Shown: positions 1 to 7,832, counted from the first letter of the stretch. The stretch is DNA of 64,000 bases from Leeuwenhoekiella blandensis MED217 (GCF_000152985.1 NZ_CH672395.1:1-64000); one strand, 5' to 3'. The notes: generated by a model not told the origin, from the sequence alone. A program made the numbers and translations.

Positions 1-165
1 CGCCTCAGGAGGCGTTTGAGCTAACTCTTTGTTATACTTTATTAAAGCTTCTTGAAATGCGAGAAACATGTTTTTTAAATGTTCCTCAAGATCATATTTG
101 CATCCTTCTAGGGATGCTAATCTCCTTCTGTTTGGAGATTGATGAAAATTGTCTAATTTTGCCAT
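1..165 (-). CDS. Hypothetical protein, cut by the left window edge
   Basis: An open frame of 55 codons runs from an ATG at 163-165 to the window edge without a stop, so only the N-terminus is visible. The protein starts MAKLDNFHQSPNRRR and continues into a Leu/Glu/Lys-rich stretch that looks helical. There is no signal peptide or membrane segment in the visible part. I do not recognise the family. A hairpin with flanking A/T runs lies in its putative 5' leader. It is divergent from the small membrane protein gene at 455. The start is plausible because it is the first ATG after an AT-rich leader, but the call rests only on an open frame. Confidence 0.5.
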   Translation of the reverse strand, partial: MAKLDNFHQSPNRRRLASLEGCKYDLEEHLKNMFLAFQEALIKYNKELAQTPPEA

Positions 166-208
166 GTTTAAAAAATATTAATTAAGAGCTCCAACTCTTT
201 TTTATATT

Positions 209-243
209 AAAAAATACTCCCTGCGTCAACAGGGATATTTTTT
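209..243. terminator. Hairpin with A/T flanks, terminator- or attenuator-like
   Basis: TCCCTG and CAGGGA form a stem around a 6-nt loop, flanked by A-rich and T-rich arms (AAAAAATA / TATTTTTT). It has the shape of a bidirectional intrinsic terminator, but it lies between two divergently transcribed genes. On the minus strand it would sit in the leader of the truncated gene, where it could act as an attenuator. Confidence 0.45.
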
Positions 244-454
244 ACTCCACAAATATATAATTTTTTTTGATTGTTGTATATAAAAAAATAGATTTGATGT
301 ATTTTTTTAAATTTTGCAATAATCAATTATTTAGAGCTCTTGCTTGAAATCTTTTTGAGTTTTAGAATATTAATAGTTCTATACGATGTTGATTCACTTT
401 GCGTTATACATTTTGAGCTGGTATTAGCAGCTCGTAAACTAACCAAAGCGCAAG

Positions 455-808
455 ATGAAAGCCAAACCCATATTAATTTCCATTTTAATCTATTTACCCT
501 CAGTGTTGCTCGCTGTTTTTTATGTTCCAACGGCGCTTGACAAATTGCTCGATCCTAATCAAACAGGGAAAATTGTACAAAGCAGTGCGGTGATGCTTAC
601 CGCAGGAATTTTTATTCTTACGGGACTTGCCTTATTCTATTATCAAAAAACGATGCTGTGGGGCGTAACGATGCTTTCGCTTTATATGCTTCCGGTTATT
701 GGCATTCATCTGTATAAAGGTAAACCTGCCGAAGTATTAATGCTTATTTTGATGAGTACGCTGTTTGCAGCATACATAAGAAAACCAGAAGTGTTTGCGA
801 GTAATTAA
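455..808 (+). CDS. Small integral membrane protein, DoxX-like
   Basis: 117 residues with about four hydrophobic segments: an N-terminal one starting near residue 5, then about 43-61, 68-84 and 91-105. The pattern of a short cytoplasmic N-terminus, an FYVPTALDKLLDP-type loop after helix 1 and three closely packed helices resembles the small DoxX/DoxX-like membrane proteins. There is no catalytic motif and the physiological role is unknown. Its stop codon overlaps the stop codon of the convergent CLC gene by 4 nt, so there is no room for a terminator between them. The family assignment is tentative; that it is a membrane protein is clear from composition. Confidence 0.6.
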   Translation: MKAKPILISILIYLPSVLLAVFYVPTALDKLLDPNQTGKIVQSSAVMLTAGIFILTGLALFYYQKTMLWGVTMLSLYMLPVIGIHLYKGKPAEVLMLILMSTLFAAYIRKPEVFASN

Positions 809-2115
809 AGCTCTTTATTTGCTCTTTTCTCACTGATTTCAGAAAGCAAACTGCCTTTTTCGTTGTTGTAATGGGTGTTTTTAGGACTTCCGATGATTTG
901 CGCAGCGTAAACTCCTGAATGACCAGAAAACAGGTAAGCGGTGCTACACGCGATGGCGATAAACACGCCAGATTCGATCCCAAAAAGTTCAATACCCATA
1001 ATGGTGCACGCAATGGGTGTGTTGGTCGCGCCGGCAAAAACAGCAACAAACCCCATACCTGCGAGAAGATCCATCGGTAAGGGAATAAACCAGATCAATG
1101 CATTTCCTAAAGTCGCACCGATGTAGAACAAGGGTGTTACCTCGCCACCTTTAAATCCGGCTCCCAGTGTAAATGATGTGAATAATACTTTGACAAGAAA
1201 ATCATATTTGTTCATCGCTTCGCTGAACGAATCTACAATGGTGGGAACACCAAGTCCTATGTATTTTGTGGTGCCTATTAAATACACAGCAATGGCGATT
1301 ACAACACCGCCAATAAAAGGTCTTAGCGGCGGATATTTAATGTATTTTTTGAATTGCGAACTCCAAAAATGTGTGCTTTTTGAGAACAGCATACTCACCA
1401 AACCAAAAATAATTCCGGCGAGAAGTGCCCATAACAGGTTGGCCGGGTTCATTTCGGCAATTGAATTAATATGATAATGCGTGTGACCTACATTCCAGGC
1501 TTGGCAGAAATAATCGGCAAGCACGGCCGCAAGAAAACTCGGTACGATCGCATCTAGCCGAATTCTTCCAAGAATAAGAACTTCTAAAGCAAAAATCCCT
1601 CCGGCGAGCGGTGTTCCAAAAACCGAAGCAAAACCGGCACTTATCCCGGCAATAAGTAAAATTTTTCGGTCTTGATTATTCAGTTTAAAGATTTTTGTGA
1701 ATTGATCGGCCACTGCGCCACCTATTTGAACCGCAGTACCTTCACGACCGGCTGATCCTCCAAAAAGATGCGTGGCGATGGTACCAAATAACACCAAAGG
1801 CGCCATTTTAAACGGAATCACTTTTTTAGGCGTATGAAACTCTTCAAGCAACAAGTTATTTCCTTTTACGACGCTGTTTCCGTAGAGGTGATAAGAAAGA
1901 CCAACAAGAAAACCGCCAATAGGAAGTAGCGCAATAATCCATAAATGAGCTTCCCTATAATTGGTAGCCCATTCTAAACTGAGCAGAAAAAATGCCGAAA
2001 TACTGCCTGCAATCGCCCCGATCAAGGTGCAGATGATAATCCATTTAAAAAGATAAACCAGAGAAGGAATTTGCTCGATTGAAGTGAGCGAGCGCTTGAA
2101 TTTGTCTAAGTTCAT
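805..2115 (-). CDS. CLC family transporter, probable fluoride/proton antiporter (CLC-F type)
   Basis: 436 residues, about the core size of a prokaryotic CLC, with many hydrophobic helices. The CLC gating motif is present as GREGT (residues 123-127, Glu125 the probable gating glutamate), and a later GGEVTP motif precedes the C-terminal helices. The usual GSGIP anion-selectivity motif, with its chloride-binding serine, is replaced by GNNLLLEE near residue 85. Loss of that serine is typical of the CLC-F clade, which exports fluoride in exchange for protons. There are no CBS domains. A fluoride riboswitch aptamer lies directly upstream on the same strand, which strongly supports a fluoride-export role. 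The alternative is an ordinary Cl-/H+ antiporter. The family is certain; the substrate is inferred from the motif and the riboswitch together. Confidence 0.9.
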   Translation of the reverse strand: MNLDKFKRSLTSIEQIPSLVYLFKWIIICTLIGAIAGSISAFFLLSLEWATNYREAHLWIIALLPIGGFLVGLSYHLYGNSVVKGNNLLLEEFHTPKKVIPFKMAPLVLFGTIATHLFGGSAGREGTAVQIGGAVADQFTKIFKLNNQDRKILLIAGISAGFASVFGTPLAGGIFALEVLILGRIRLDAIVPSFLAAVLADYFCQAWNVGHTHYHINSIAEMNPANLLWALLAGIIFGLVSMLFSKSTHFWSSQFKKYIKYPPLRPFIGGVVIAIAVYLIGTTKYIGLGVPTIVDSFSEAMNKYDFLVKVLFTSFTLGAGFKGGEVTPLFYIGATLGNALIWFIPLPMDLLAGMGFVAVFAGATNTPIACTIMGIELFGIESGVFIAIACSTAYLFSGHSGVYAAQIIGSPKNTHYNNEKGSLLSEISEKRANKEL

Positions 2116-2133
2116 ACTGCCATATATAAATGA

Positions 2134-2173
2134 TTCTACTTTGACCTCGCGTTTGCGGGCCGGTTAAGTAGAA
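2134..2173 (-). promoter_or_regulatory. Putative expression platform of the fluoride riboswitch
   Basis: The 3' end of the aptamer (TTCTACTT on the minus strand, 2166-2173) is perfectly complementary over 8 nt to a downstream segment (AAGTAGAA, 2134-2141). Pairing them would pull apart the pseudoknot strand. Between the arms is a GC-rich stretch that can form a weak inner stem. No U-run follows, so control of translation initiation or of antisense pairing near the start codon (about 20 nt downstream) seems more likely than classic termination. This is an inference from complementarity alone. Confidence 0.55.
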
Positions 2174-2222
2174 GTCATCAGCTTGCTAAGAAGCGGTTTG
2201 AGGCAGACCTCATTGCCTGTGA
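2166..2222 (-). ncRNA. Fluoride riboswitch (crcB motif) aptamer
   Basis: Read on the minus strand, the segment matches the crcB-motif architecture. AGGCA/TGCCT form the first stem (2214-2218 with 2201-2205). The enclosed loop ATGAGGTC contains GAGGTC (2206-2211), which pairs with downstream GACTTC (2171-2176) as the pseudoknot, including a G-U pair. Conserved AAACCGC follows, then a short stem GCTT/AAGC, then the hallmark CTGATGACTTCTAC. The known family senses fluoride and turns on fluoride exporters. The next gene, about 50 nt downstream, is a CLC with the CLC-F selectivity motif. Order, spacing and pseudoknot complementarity all agree. Confidence 0.9.
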
Positions 2223-2306
2223 TTGAAGCAACAAAGATAAAATAAATCTTTAAAGTGCTTTAAGAAAACAGCTTTTACTGAATAATCAAGATTTAATGCT
2301 TCGATT

Positions 2307-2696
2307 CTATTTATTCTGGTCAAACAAGGCTTTTACGTGTGGCTTATTGATCTCAATAATTGAAAAGATTCCCAGAAGAATTCCTAAAATACCGGTAAGG
2401 CAATTGAGAATAGCAACGATAAGCACAAAGGTGTAATTGCGTGCTTCACCAATGTATTTGGCGCCTAGCAGCGTTACAATCCCAAAAATTAAACTCATGA
2501 CGAAGCCTATCCCGCAAATGATCCCGAAAAAGGTAGACATATCAAAAGGCGTCTCGGCATTTTGGTTGACTTCAGTAAAAATAAAATTCATAAAGAAGCC
2601 GTAGCCTATAAAGAAAACAGCACCCAGAAGGTTGAAGATTCCTTTTATGATATAAAGGATGCGGTAGGTGTTGAGGTTGTTGGTTTGAGTTTCCAT
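2307..2696 (-). CDS. Hypothetical four-helix membrane protein
   Basis: 129 residues with four hydrophobic segments (about residues 14-38, 54-77, and two more from 88 to 116). A polar N-terminus METQTNNLNTYR and a charged C-terminus suggest both ends face the cytoplasm. I do not recognise a named family; the general look is of the small CCC-type motif/DUF4064-like membrane proteins. It lies upstream of the riboswitch-CLC unit on the same strand, but the 190-nt gap containing the riboswitch argues that they are separate transcription units. A terminator follows the gene of the next unit to the right. Confidence 0.6.
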   Translation of the reverse strand: METQTNNLNTYRILYIIKGIFNLLGAVFFIGYGFFMNFIFTEVNQNAETPFDMSTFFGIICGIGFVMSLIFGIVTLLGAKYIGEARNYTFVLIVAILNCLTGILGILLGIFSIIEINKPHVKALFDQNK

Positions 2697-2772
2697 AATT
2701 TGATTGATGTTGATGATTTGAACTATAGGTAGGTAAAATCGAAAAATGTTACACTGCTATAGATCACATAAA

Positions 2773-2803
2773 AAACCCCGAATACTGAAGCATTCGGGGT
2801 TTT
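2773..2803. terminator. Intrinsic terminator after the M1 peptidase gene
   Basis: AACCCCGAAT and ATTCGGGGTT form a 10-bp perfect stem with an 8-nt loop, flanked by A-run and T-run. It sits just downstream of the M1 peptidase stop codon (minus strand). Confidence 0.85.
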
Positions 2804-2820
2804 ACTTTTAAAAGCTACAC

Positions 2821-4764
2821 TTAGTTTTGGTATTGTGCTACCGGCCAGCTGTCGTTTGAGAAGTTGACATCTGGTAACATCTTGTTTGGATCAAGCGTTA
2901 CTTTAGCGACTTGTTTATCAGTTTCTAAAAGATAGTTCCAGTCATTACCTCTTTGCCAGATCTCCACAGGAAGTTCTACCATTTGAGTAGTATCATCTGC
3001 AAAAGTAACTTGCATTTTTACCGGCATCGGGATATCACCGTTGTTTGAAAGGCTAATCACATAATTACCTTGATATTGACGCACGCTATTTACAGCTAAA
3101 TCAATATTACCGGTTCCATAAAACCATCCTTTAAAGAACCAAGCCAGGTTTTCACCGGCAACATTTTCCATATGATTGAAGAAATCACGTGGTTGTGGAT
3201 GCTTGTACGCCCAAGTTTTAATGTAAGATTTAAAGGCGTTGTCAAAGCGCTCCGGGCCTAAGATATACTCACGCAACATAAATAATCCTTGTGCAGGTTT
3301 TGCATAAGCGATCATCCCTAAGTTTCTTAAGTTAGTTACATCAGGATAGGTGTCAATGCCTTCACGATTAGGGTTTGTATACCATCCTATCGCATTTCGG
3401 GTTTGATTAAGGTTTGAAGGGTATTCTCCGTTATTAAATTTGTTTGAGCTGTAGTGGTTGATGAACGTATTGAAACCTTCATCCATCCAAGCATAGCGAC
3501 GCTCATTTGTACCAACGATCATCGGGAACCAGTTGTGACCAAATTCGTGATCGGTTACGCCCCATAATCCTGCTCCGGTAGACTTCCAGCTACAAAAACT
3601 AAGACCGGGATATTCCATTCCGCCGATGTCTGCAGCAACATTTACAGCTACAGGATAAGGATATTCAAACCACATCTCAGAGTTGTTTTCAATCGAATGT
3701 TTGGTGTATTCTGTAGAACGTGCCCAAGCGCCTTGACCGTCACTTTCAATAGGGTAAACTGATTGTGCCAACGCTTTCTTTCCGCTAGGTAAATTGATTT
3801 TTGCTGCATCCCAAATAAAAGCTTTAGAAGAAGCAAAAGCAACATCACGGGTGTTTTCCATTTTGAAATGCCACGTGAGTGTACCGCTTTGTTTTGCTCT
3901 CAACGACATATCGTCTAGTTCGTCTGCTTTTACCAGCATCACCGTCTCGTCGCTGTTTTTTGCTTTTTCCATGCGGTCACGAAGTGTTGCTGAAAGCACA
4001 TCTTTTTCATTTTGCAAAGCGCCCGAAGCAACTACGATGTGATTGTAAGGCGCAGTGATTTTGAAATCATAATCTCCATAATCGAGATAGAATTCGCCTG
4101 CACCTAAATACGGCTCGATATTCCATCCTTCGATATCGTCAAGAACTGCCGCACGCGGAAACCATTGTGCCAGGGCATAGATGGTTCCGTTTTCGGTTTC
4201 CAGACGGCCCATACGATCCATTCCTTTCACCGGAATTTTATAAGTAAAGTTCATAGAAACGGTCGCTTCACCACCATTTGCAGGAATGGGTTCGTCAAAA
4301 AAGACCTGCATACGCGTGTCTGTAATGATATGTTTTGATGAAGAACTACGTTTTACATTAGCCTCCAAATTGGTGATGGTATAACCCCCGTCTACATCAC
4401 CATTGTAGCGATTACCGCTAATGGGCGTTGTTAATGTTCCGCGAGAATCTTGGGTAAAGCGATTTTGTTCTAAATGCATCCAGATAAAATCAAGCTCTTG
4501 TGGACTGTTGTTGGTATATTCTAACGTAAGTTTCCCGGTGATGGTGTGTGCCTGATCATCAAGAGTGGCTTCGATTTTATAATCGGTTTCGTTTTGCCAG
4601 TAATCTTCTCCCGGTTTTCCGGTTGCTGTACGAAACTCATTTCCGTTGTGATCTAAGAATTCGTTAAAAAGCGATTGATTGCTTTGCACTTCTTGTGCAT
4701 TACTTGCTGCAATTCCGCCGAAAACAAGTGCGGCAAGAGCAAGTTTTTTTCTAAAAATGTTCAT
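2821..4764 (-). CDS. M1 family zinc metallopeptidase (aminopeptidase), exported
   Basis: 647 residues with a clear signal peptide (MNIFRKKLALAALVFGGIAASNA, cut before QEV). The M1 zinc site is present as HEFGH at about residue 405, followed 18 residues later by the third ligand in the motif DEGF. A GGMEYPG segment shortly before it corresponds to the family's GAMEN substrate-binding motif, with changes. The N-terminal beta domain and C-terminal region fit the length of Bacteroidota exported M1 enzymes. The likely role is trimming of peptides outside the cytoplasm. It is transcribed alone, with its own terminator. Substrate specificity cannot be read from the sequence. Confidence 0.92.
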   Translation of the reverse strand: MNIFRKKLALAALVFGGIAASNAQEVQSNQSLFNEFLDHNGNEFRTATGKPGEDYWQNETDYKIEATLDDQAHTITGKLTLEYTNNSPQELDFIWMHLEQNRFTQDSRGTLTTPISGNRYNGDVDGGYTITNLEANVKRSSSSKHIITDTRMQVFFDEPIPANGGEATVSMNFTYKIPVKGMDRMGRLETENGTIYALAQWFPRAAVLDDIEGWNIEPYLGAGEFYLDYGDYDFKITAPYNHIVVASGALQNEKDVLSATLRDRMEKAKNSDETVMLVKADELDDMSLRAKQSGTLTWHFKMENTRDVAFASSKAFIWDAAKINLPSGKKALAQSVYPIESDGQGAWARSTEYTKHSIENNSEMWFEYPYPVAVNVAADIGGMEYPGLSFCSWKSTGAGLWGVTDHEFGHNWFPMIVGTNERRYAWMDEGFNTFINHYSSNKFNNGEYPSNLNQTRNAIGWYTNPNREGIDTYPDVTNLRNLGMIAYAKPAQGLFMLREYILGPERFDNAFKSYIKTWAYKHPQPRDFFNHMENVAGENLAWFFKGWFYGTGNIDLAVNSVRQYQGNYVISLSNNGDIPMPVKMQVTFADDTTQMVELPVEIWQRGNDWNYLLETDKQVAKVTLDPNKMLPDVNFSNDSWPVAQYQN

Positions 4765-4851
4765 TAACTAAAAGGATTTACTAAAATTTTGAAATAGTAT
4801 TGTTTCTGTTTTAAACCTAGGGTAGGGTGAACCCTGAAGATTATAATGGCT

Positions 4852-4859
4852 TAAAAGTA
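4852..4859 (-). promoter_or_regulatory. Candidate -7 element for the M1 peptidase gene
   Basis: The minus strand reads TACTTTTA, one base from the Bacteroidota TAnnTTTG element, with a T-rich block (TTTTTCG) about 20 nt further upstream. The predicted leader is roughly 80 nt. Confidence 0.4.
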
Positions 4860-4903
4860 GAAGTTCTCTTCCTTTTTGCGAAAAATAAAGCTACAATAAT
4901 GCC

Positions 4904-6178
4904 TTAGTCTTGAACAAATTTGAATCCTGCAGTAATGATATTTGAGCTTAAACCGGTGTTGCGTTTGTAGTTGTAGTACTTCAAGTCAATACTTTTGAGA
5001 CCAAATTGAAAAATGTGGAATTTGGTAAAAATGTCTGTATAGTTCAGACCGAAGCCAAACTGATTGGCATTATACTTAGATAAATCATAGTCTGAAGTAT
5101 AAAAAGCATCGGTAGAAAGATGCGTTTCATAAGCACCAAATTGATCTGCAGCCGTCTGATTGTAAAAACGATAAGACGGGTAAATCGTGAATTTATCACC
5201 CAATTTTATAGGAAGTTCAAGACTTGCAGTATGTGACGTGATGCCCCAATCATCAGTGTAGTAGCGATAGTAGGAGCGCAAGACAAATACAGAATTAATG
5301 TAGTAATTCAATCTTCCGCCAAGAGCAATTTTAAAACGTGTATCGGGAAGACGCTCTACATCATCTGCCAGCTGAAAGTCATCAAAGAAATAATCTTGTT
5401 TATCACTAAAATAAACACGCTGAAAAGGCGTAGATAATAGTCCGTTTTGTTGAACCAGATCCAGTGCTAAGGAGCCTTGAAGATTTTTTGAAAGAATCTG
5501 AGAAAAACCAAAACCTAGCGAATAGGAATTTCGTGATGTGTCATCAAACGGTGTAAACTGCGGATTGTAGCCCGCATCGCCATAAGCGGCGCCCGGTCTC
5601 AATTCTACAGGATAGATTGCCGTCCACGTATCTAGGTATACATTTCCCGTGATGCTTAATTCTGTGTTTTTTTCATTGAATAAACGCGTGTAGCTTCCAC
5701 CGAAACCTATCGAGAAATAATCATATTCAGAAGAGACTGAAGCTTTTGCCGACCAGATCTGATTGCGATCATCAGAATTGTGTGTATACGAGCCGGTCAA
5801 ATTGGCCCAAGTATCGCTTTGAGAAGCACCAGAAGACGCTTGAAATGCATTTCCCAAGTTTGCGCCGTCAAAAGGATTGATGTTTGAAGAAGAGGCAGAG
5901 GTGTATGCAGAAACTCCGGCATCAATCGTCAAAACATCATCATCGTTTAATGGAATCGCCACTACGATCGTTCCTGTGGCGTCTGTGAGCTCTTCGGTAC
6001 CAATACCACCACTTACGGCGGCGTTGTTTCCATCTTGGCTGTAATAACTGCTAAGCAGGTCGACTTCGGTAGTTTCAAGAACACGTTTTTTATACGTGCT
6101 TTCTTGTTGCTCTTCCTGAGCAAAAAGAGCAACTGAAAACAGGGCAAAAAATAGTAAGAAGTAGTTGTTCTTCATCAT
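4904..6178 (-). CDS. DUF3570 family protein, probable outer-membrane beta-barrel
   Basis: 424 residues with a signal peptide (MMKNNYFLLFFALFSVALFA, cut before QEE). The mature protein has alternating short amphipathic strands rich in Tyr, Phe and Asn and ends FVQD after an aromatic strand pattern. This is the look of an outer-membrane beta-barrel and matches my memory of the DUF3570 family, including the N-terminal GGIGTEELTD segment. A SSGAS segment lies at about residues 115-119. It is the last gene of a four-gene operon with thioredoxin, ApbE and DUF4266, with 12 nt between it and DUF4266. The function of DUF3570 is not established; a role linked to extracytoplasmic redox or flavin chemistry is inferred from the operon. 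Confidence 0.8.
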   Translation of the reverse strand: MMKNNYFLLFFALFSVALFAQEEQQESTYKKRVLETTEVDLLSSYYSQDGNNAAVSGGIGTEELTDATGTIVVAIPLNDDDVLTIDAGVSAYTSASSSNINPFDGANLGNAFQASSGASQSDTWANLTGSYTHNSDDRNQIWSAKASVSSEYDYFSIGFGGSYTRLFNEKNTELSITGNVYLDTWTAIYPVELRPGAAYGDAGYNPQFTPFDDTSRNSYSLGFGFSQILSKNLQGSLALDLVQQNGLLSTPFQRVYFSDKQDYFFDDFQLADDVERLPDTRFKIALGGRLNYYINSVFVLRSYYRYYTDDWGITSHTASLELPIKLGDKFTIYPSYRFYNQTAADQFGAYETHLSTDAFYTSDYDLSKYNANQFGFGLNYTDIFTKFHIFQFGLKSIDLKYYNYKRNTGLSSNIITAGFKFVQD

Positions 6179-6190
6179 CGCTTTATAGAT

Positions 6191-6403
6191 TTAGTTACAA
6201 CCGCAGCCTCCGCCCGTTTTTCCTCCGTTAGCACCAACTGCCGCCTCGCGATACGAGTGAAAGGTAGATACATTGCGATCTGCAGCTTTATCAGCAAGCG
6301 CCATATCAGGATCATTGATATTTACCTTTTCATATTCTTTTACAGCAACGCAGCTGGTAAAGGAACACGCTAAAATGAACAGCATACTCAGTTTTTTTAT
6401 CAT
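6191..6403 (-). CDS. DUF4266 small lipoprotein with Gly-Cys tail
   Basis: 70 residues. The signal peptide ends in the lipobox FTSC (Cys18), so the mature protein is a lipoprotein of about 53 residues. The visible family pattern is KEYEK...NDPDM near the N-terminus of the mature part, then HSYREA, and a glycine-rich C-terminus GGKTGGGCGCN with two cysteines. Its start overlaps the apbE stop by 4 nt (ATGA), so translation is coupled. Two cysteines in a flexible tail, next to genes for a periplasmic thioredoxin and an FMN transferase, suggest a redox, metal or modification substrate. This is inference; DUF4266 has no established function that I know. Confidence 0.85.
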   Translation of the reverse strand: MIKKLSMLFILACSFTSCVAVKEYEKVNINDPDMALADKAADRNVSTFHSYREAAVGANGGKTGGGCGCN

Positions 6404-7389
6404 GGCTTCTCGATTTCTATATGGTCTGACTTGTGAATGTTTCCTTGATCATCAACGATGATGCATTCTATGCCAGGTAATTGATTAATTCTATTTAGGC
6501 CTACCTCTATTCCTATGACAAAAACCGAAGTAGCCAGCGCATCTGCCAGTTCTGCTTTAGGAGCAAAAACCGTTGCGCTAATTATTCCCGTTGCGGGGTA
6601 GCCGGTTCTTGGGTCAATTATATGCGCGTATCGTGTGCCGTTAAACGTCACGTATTTTTCATAGTCACCAGAGGTTACTACGGCGCTGTTGACGATAGGT
6701 AAAAGAGCAAAGACTTTATTTTTATCCAGCGGATTGGTGATCGCAACTTTCCATGGGTTGCCGTTGGTTTGTTTTCCCCAAGTGTTCATATCGCCTGAAG
6801 CGTTTATGATTCCTGCGGAAACACCTTTTTCGATCAAAAGCTGTTTGGCTTTGTCTGCTGCATAGCCTTTGCCAATGGCTCCAAAGCCAATTTTCATCCC
6901 TTCTTTTTTGAGAAAAACCGTGCTTGCTTCAGAATCTATGACAATGTTTTGAAAACCTACTTTCTCAACAGAATTGGTTATGGTTTGCGCATCGGGCATT
7001 GCGGTCATGCTTCCGTCAAACTTCCAGATTTTATCCATCGAAGCATAGCTGATATCAAAAGCGCCATCGGTTAGTTTTGAAATGGCAATAGCCCGCTGAA
7101 TAAGCTCAATAAGTTCGCGGTCTACTTTTACTGGTTTTTTTCCTGCATTGGCATTAATTGCCGAAGTCTGTGAATTAGGGTCCCACGAAGAAATCAATTT
7201 TTCGATCCGGGTAATTTCGCCGACTGCCCAATCAATATAGGCTTCTCCTTGCGCTTCATTATCTGCTACAACTGTAATGTCAAAGCGACTGCCCATCAAT
7301 TTGAGCGTTCGCTTGTACGGTTGTTGTGCCGCGTGTAAATTAAACGTGGTCACCAAGGCAAGGATAAAGAGTAGAGCAGGTTTGAGCAT
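6400..7389 (-). CDS. apbE: FAD:protein FMN transferase (ApbE family), exported
   Basis: 329 residues with an N-terminal signal peptide (cut after HAA). ApbE transfers FMN from FAD to Thr/Ser of extracytoplasmic flavoproteins in a Mg2+-dependent reaction. Visible family motifs are the N-terminal MGSRFDI, the central FGAIGKGYAAD (FAD site), SAGIINASGDM, and the late HIIDPRTGYPATG segment with conserved metal-binding surroundings. It overlaps the thioredoxin stop by 1 nt and DUF4266 by 4 nt, so these are one operon. No obvious classical target such as NqrB/C or RnfD/G is in the window, so the target may be encoded in this operon or elsewhere. Confidence 0.95.
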   Translation of the reverse strand: MLKPALLFILALVTTFNLHAAQQPYKRTLKLMGSRFDITVVADNEAQGEAYIDWAVGEITRIEKLISSWDPNSQTSAINANAGKKPVKVDRELIELIQRAIAISKLTDGAFDISYASMDKIWKFDGSMTAMPDAQTITNSVEKVGFQNIVIDSEASTVFLKKEGMKIGFGAIGKGYAADKAKQLLIEKGVSAGIINASGDMNTWGKQTNGNPWKVAITNPLDKNKVFALLPIVNSAVVTSGDYEKYVTFNGTRYAHIIDPRTGYPATGIISATVFAPKAELADALATSVFVIGIEVGLNRINQLPGIECIIVDDQGNIHKSDHIEIEKP

Positions 7390-7832
7390 TATTTTACAAA
7401 GGCATTTAGTTTTTTGATATAAGCTTCTGGAGTTGTTTTTTCATAACCTGTGTTTCCTAAAACGTGGCCATTCTTGTCTAAAACAACCACAAATGGGAAG
7501 TAGCCGTTGGGATTATAGTGTTCCGCTAATGTATTATTGGCTTTTTGTTGGGCTTCGGGTAGTGCATTTTTCTTTTTCCGTGGAAAATCTGCTTGAAGCA
7601 TCACATAATGCTTCTGAGCATAAGATTTAAAGGCGTCAGATTGCCAAATTTCCTTATCTAATTTAATACACGGCGCACACCAGTCTGAGCCTTGAAAGAC
7701 CAGAATAATGGGTTTGTCTTGAGTGGTTGCGCGTTCTTTTGCAGTGCTCCAACTGGTCAACCAGTTTTGCGCGTGAAGCGTTTGTTGAGCAAATACTAAT
7801 ACAACAAGTGTAAAAACAATTTTTTTAAACAT
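7389..7832 (-). CDS. Exported thioredoxin-fold protein
   Basis: 147 residues with a signal peptide (cut near HAQ). The thioredoxin active site is WCAPC (Cys52 and Cys55), preceded by the strand PIILVFQGSD. The cis-proline loop is GYFPF, followed by VVVLDKNG. This fits a periplasmic thiol-disulfide protein of the thioredoxin_7/DsbD-gamma-like group. It is the first gene of the thioredoxin-apbE-DUF4266-DUF3570 operon and overlaps apbE by 1 nt. A likely job is keeping cysteines of a partner reduced, possibly those in the DUF4266 tail; this is inference. Confidence 0.9.
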   Translation of the reverse strand: MFKKIVFTLVVLVFAQQTLHAQNWLTSWSTAKERATTQDKPIILVFQGSDWCAPCIKLDKEIWQSDAFKSYAQKHYVMLQADFPRKKKNALPEAQQKANNTLAEHYNPNGYFPFVVVLDKNGHVLGNTGYEKTTPEAYIKKLNAFVK

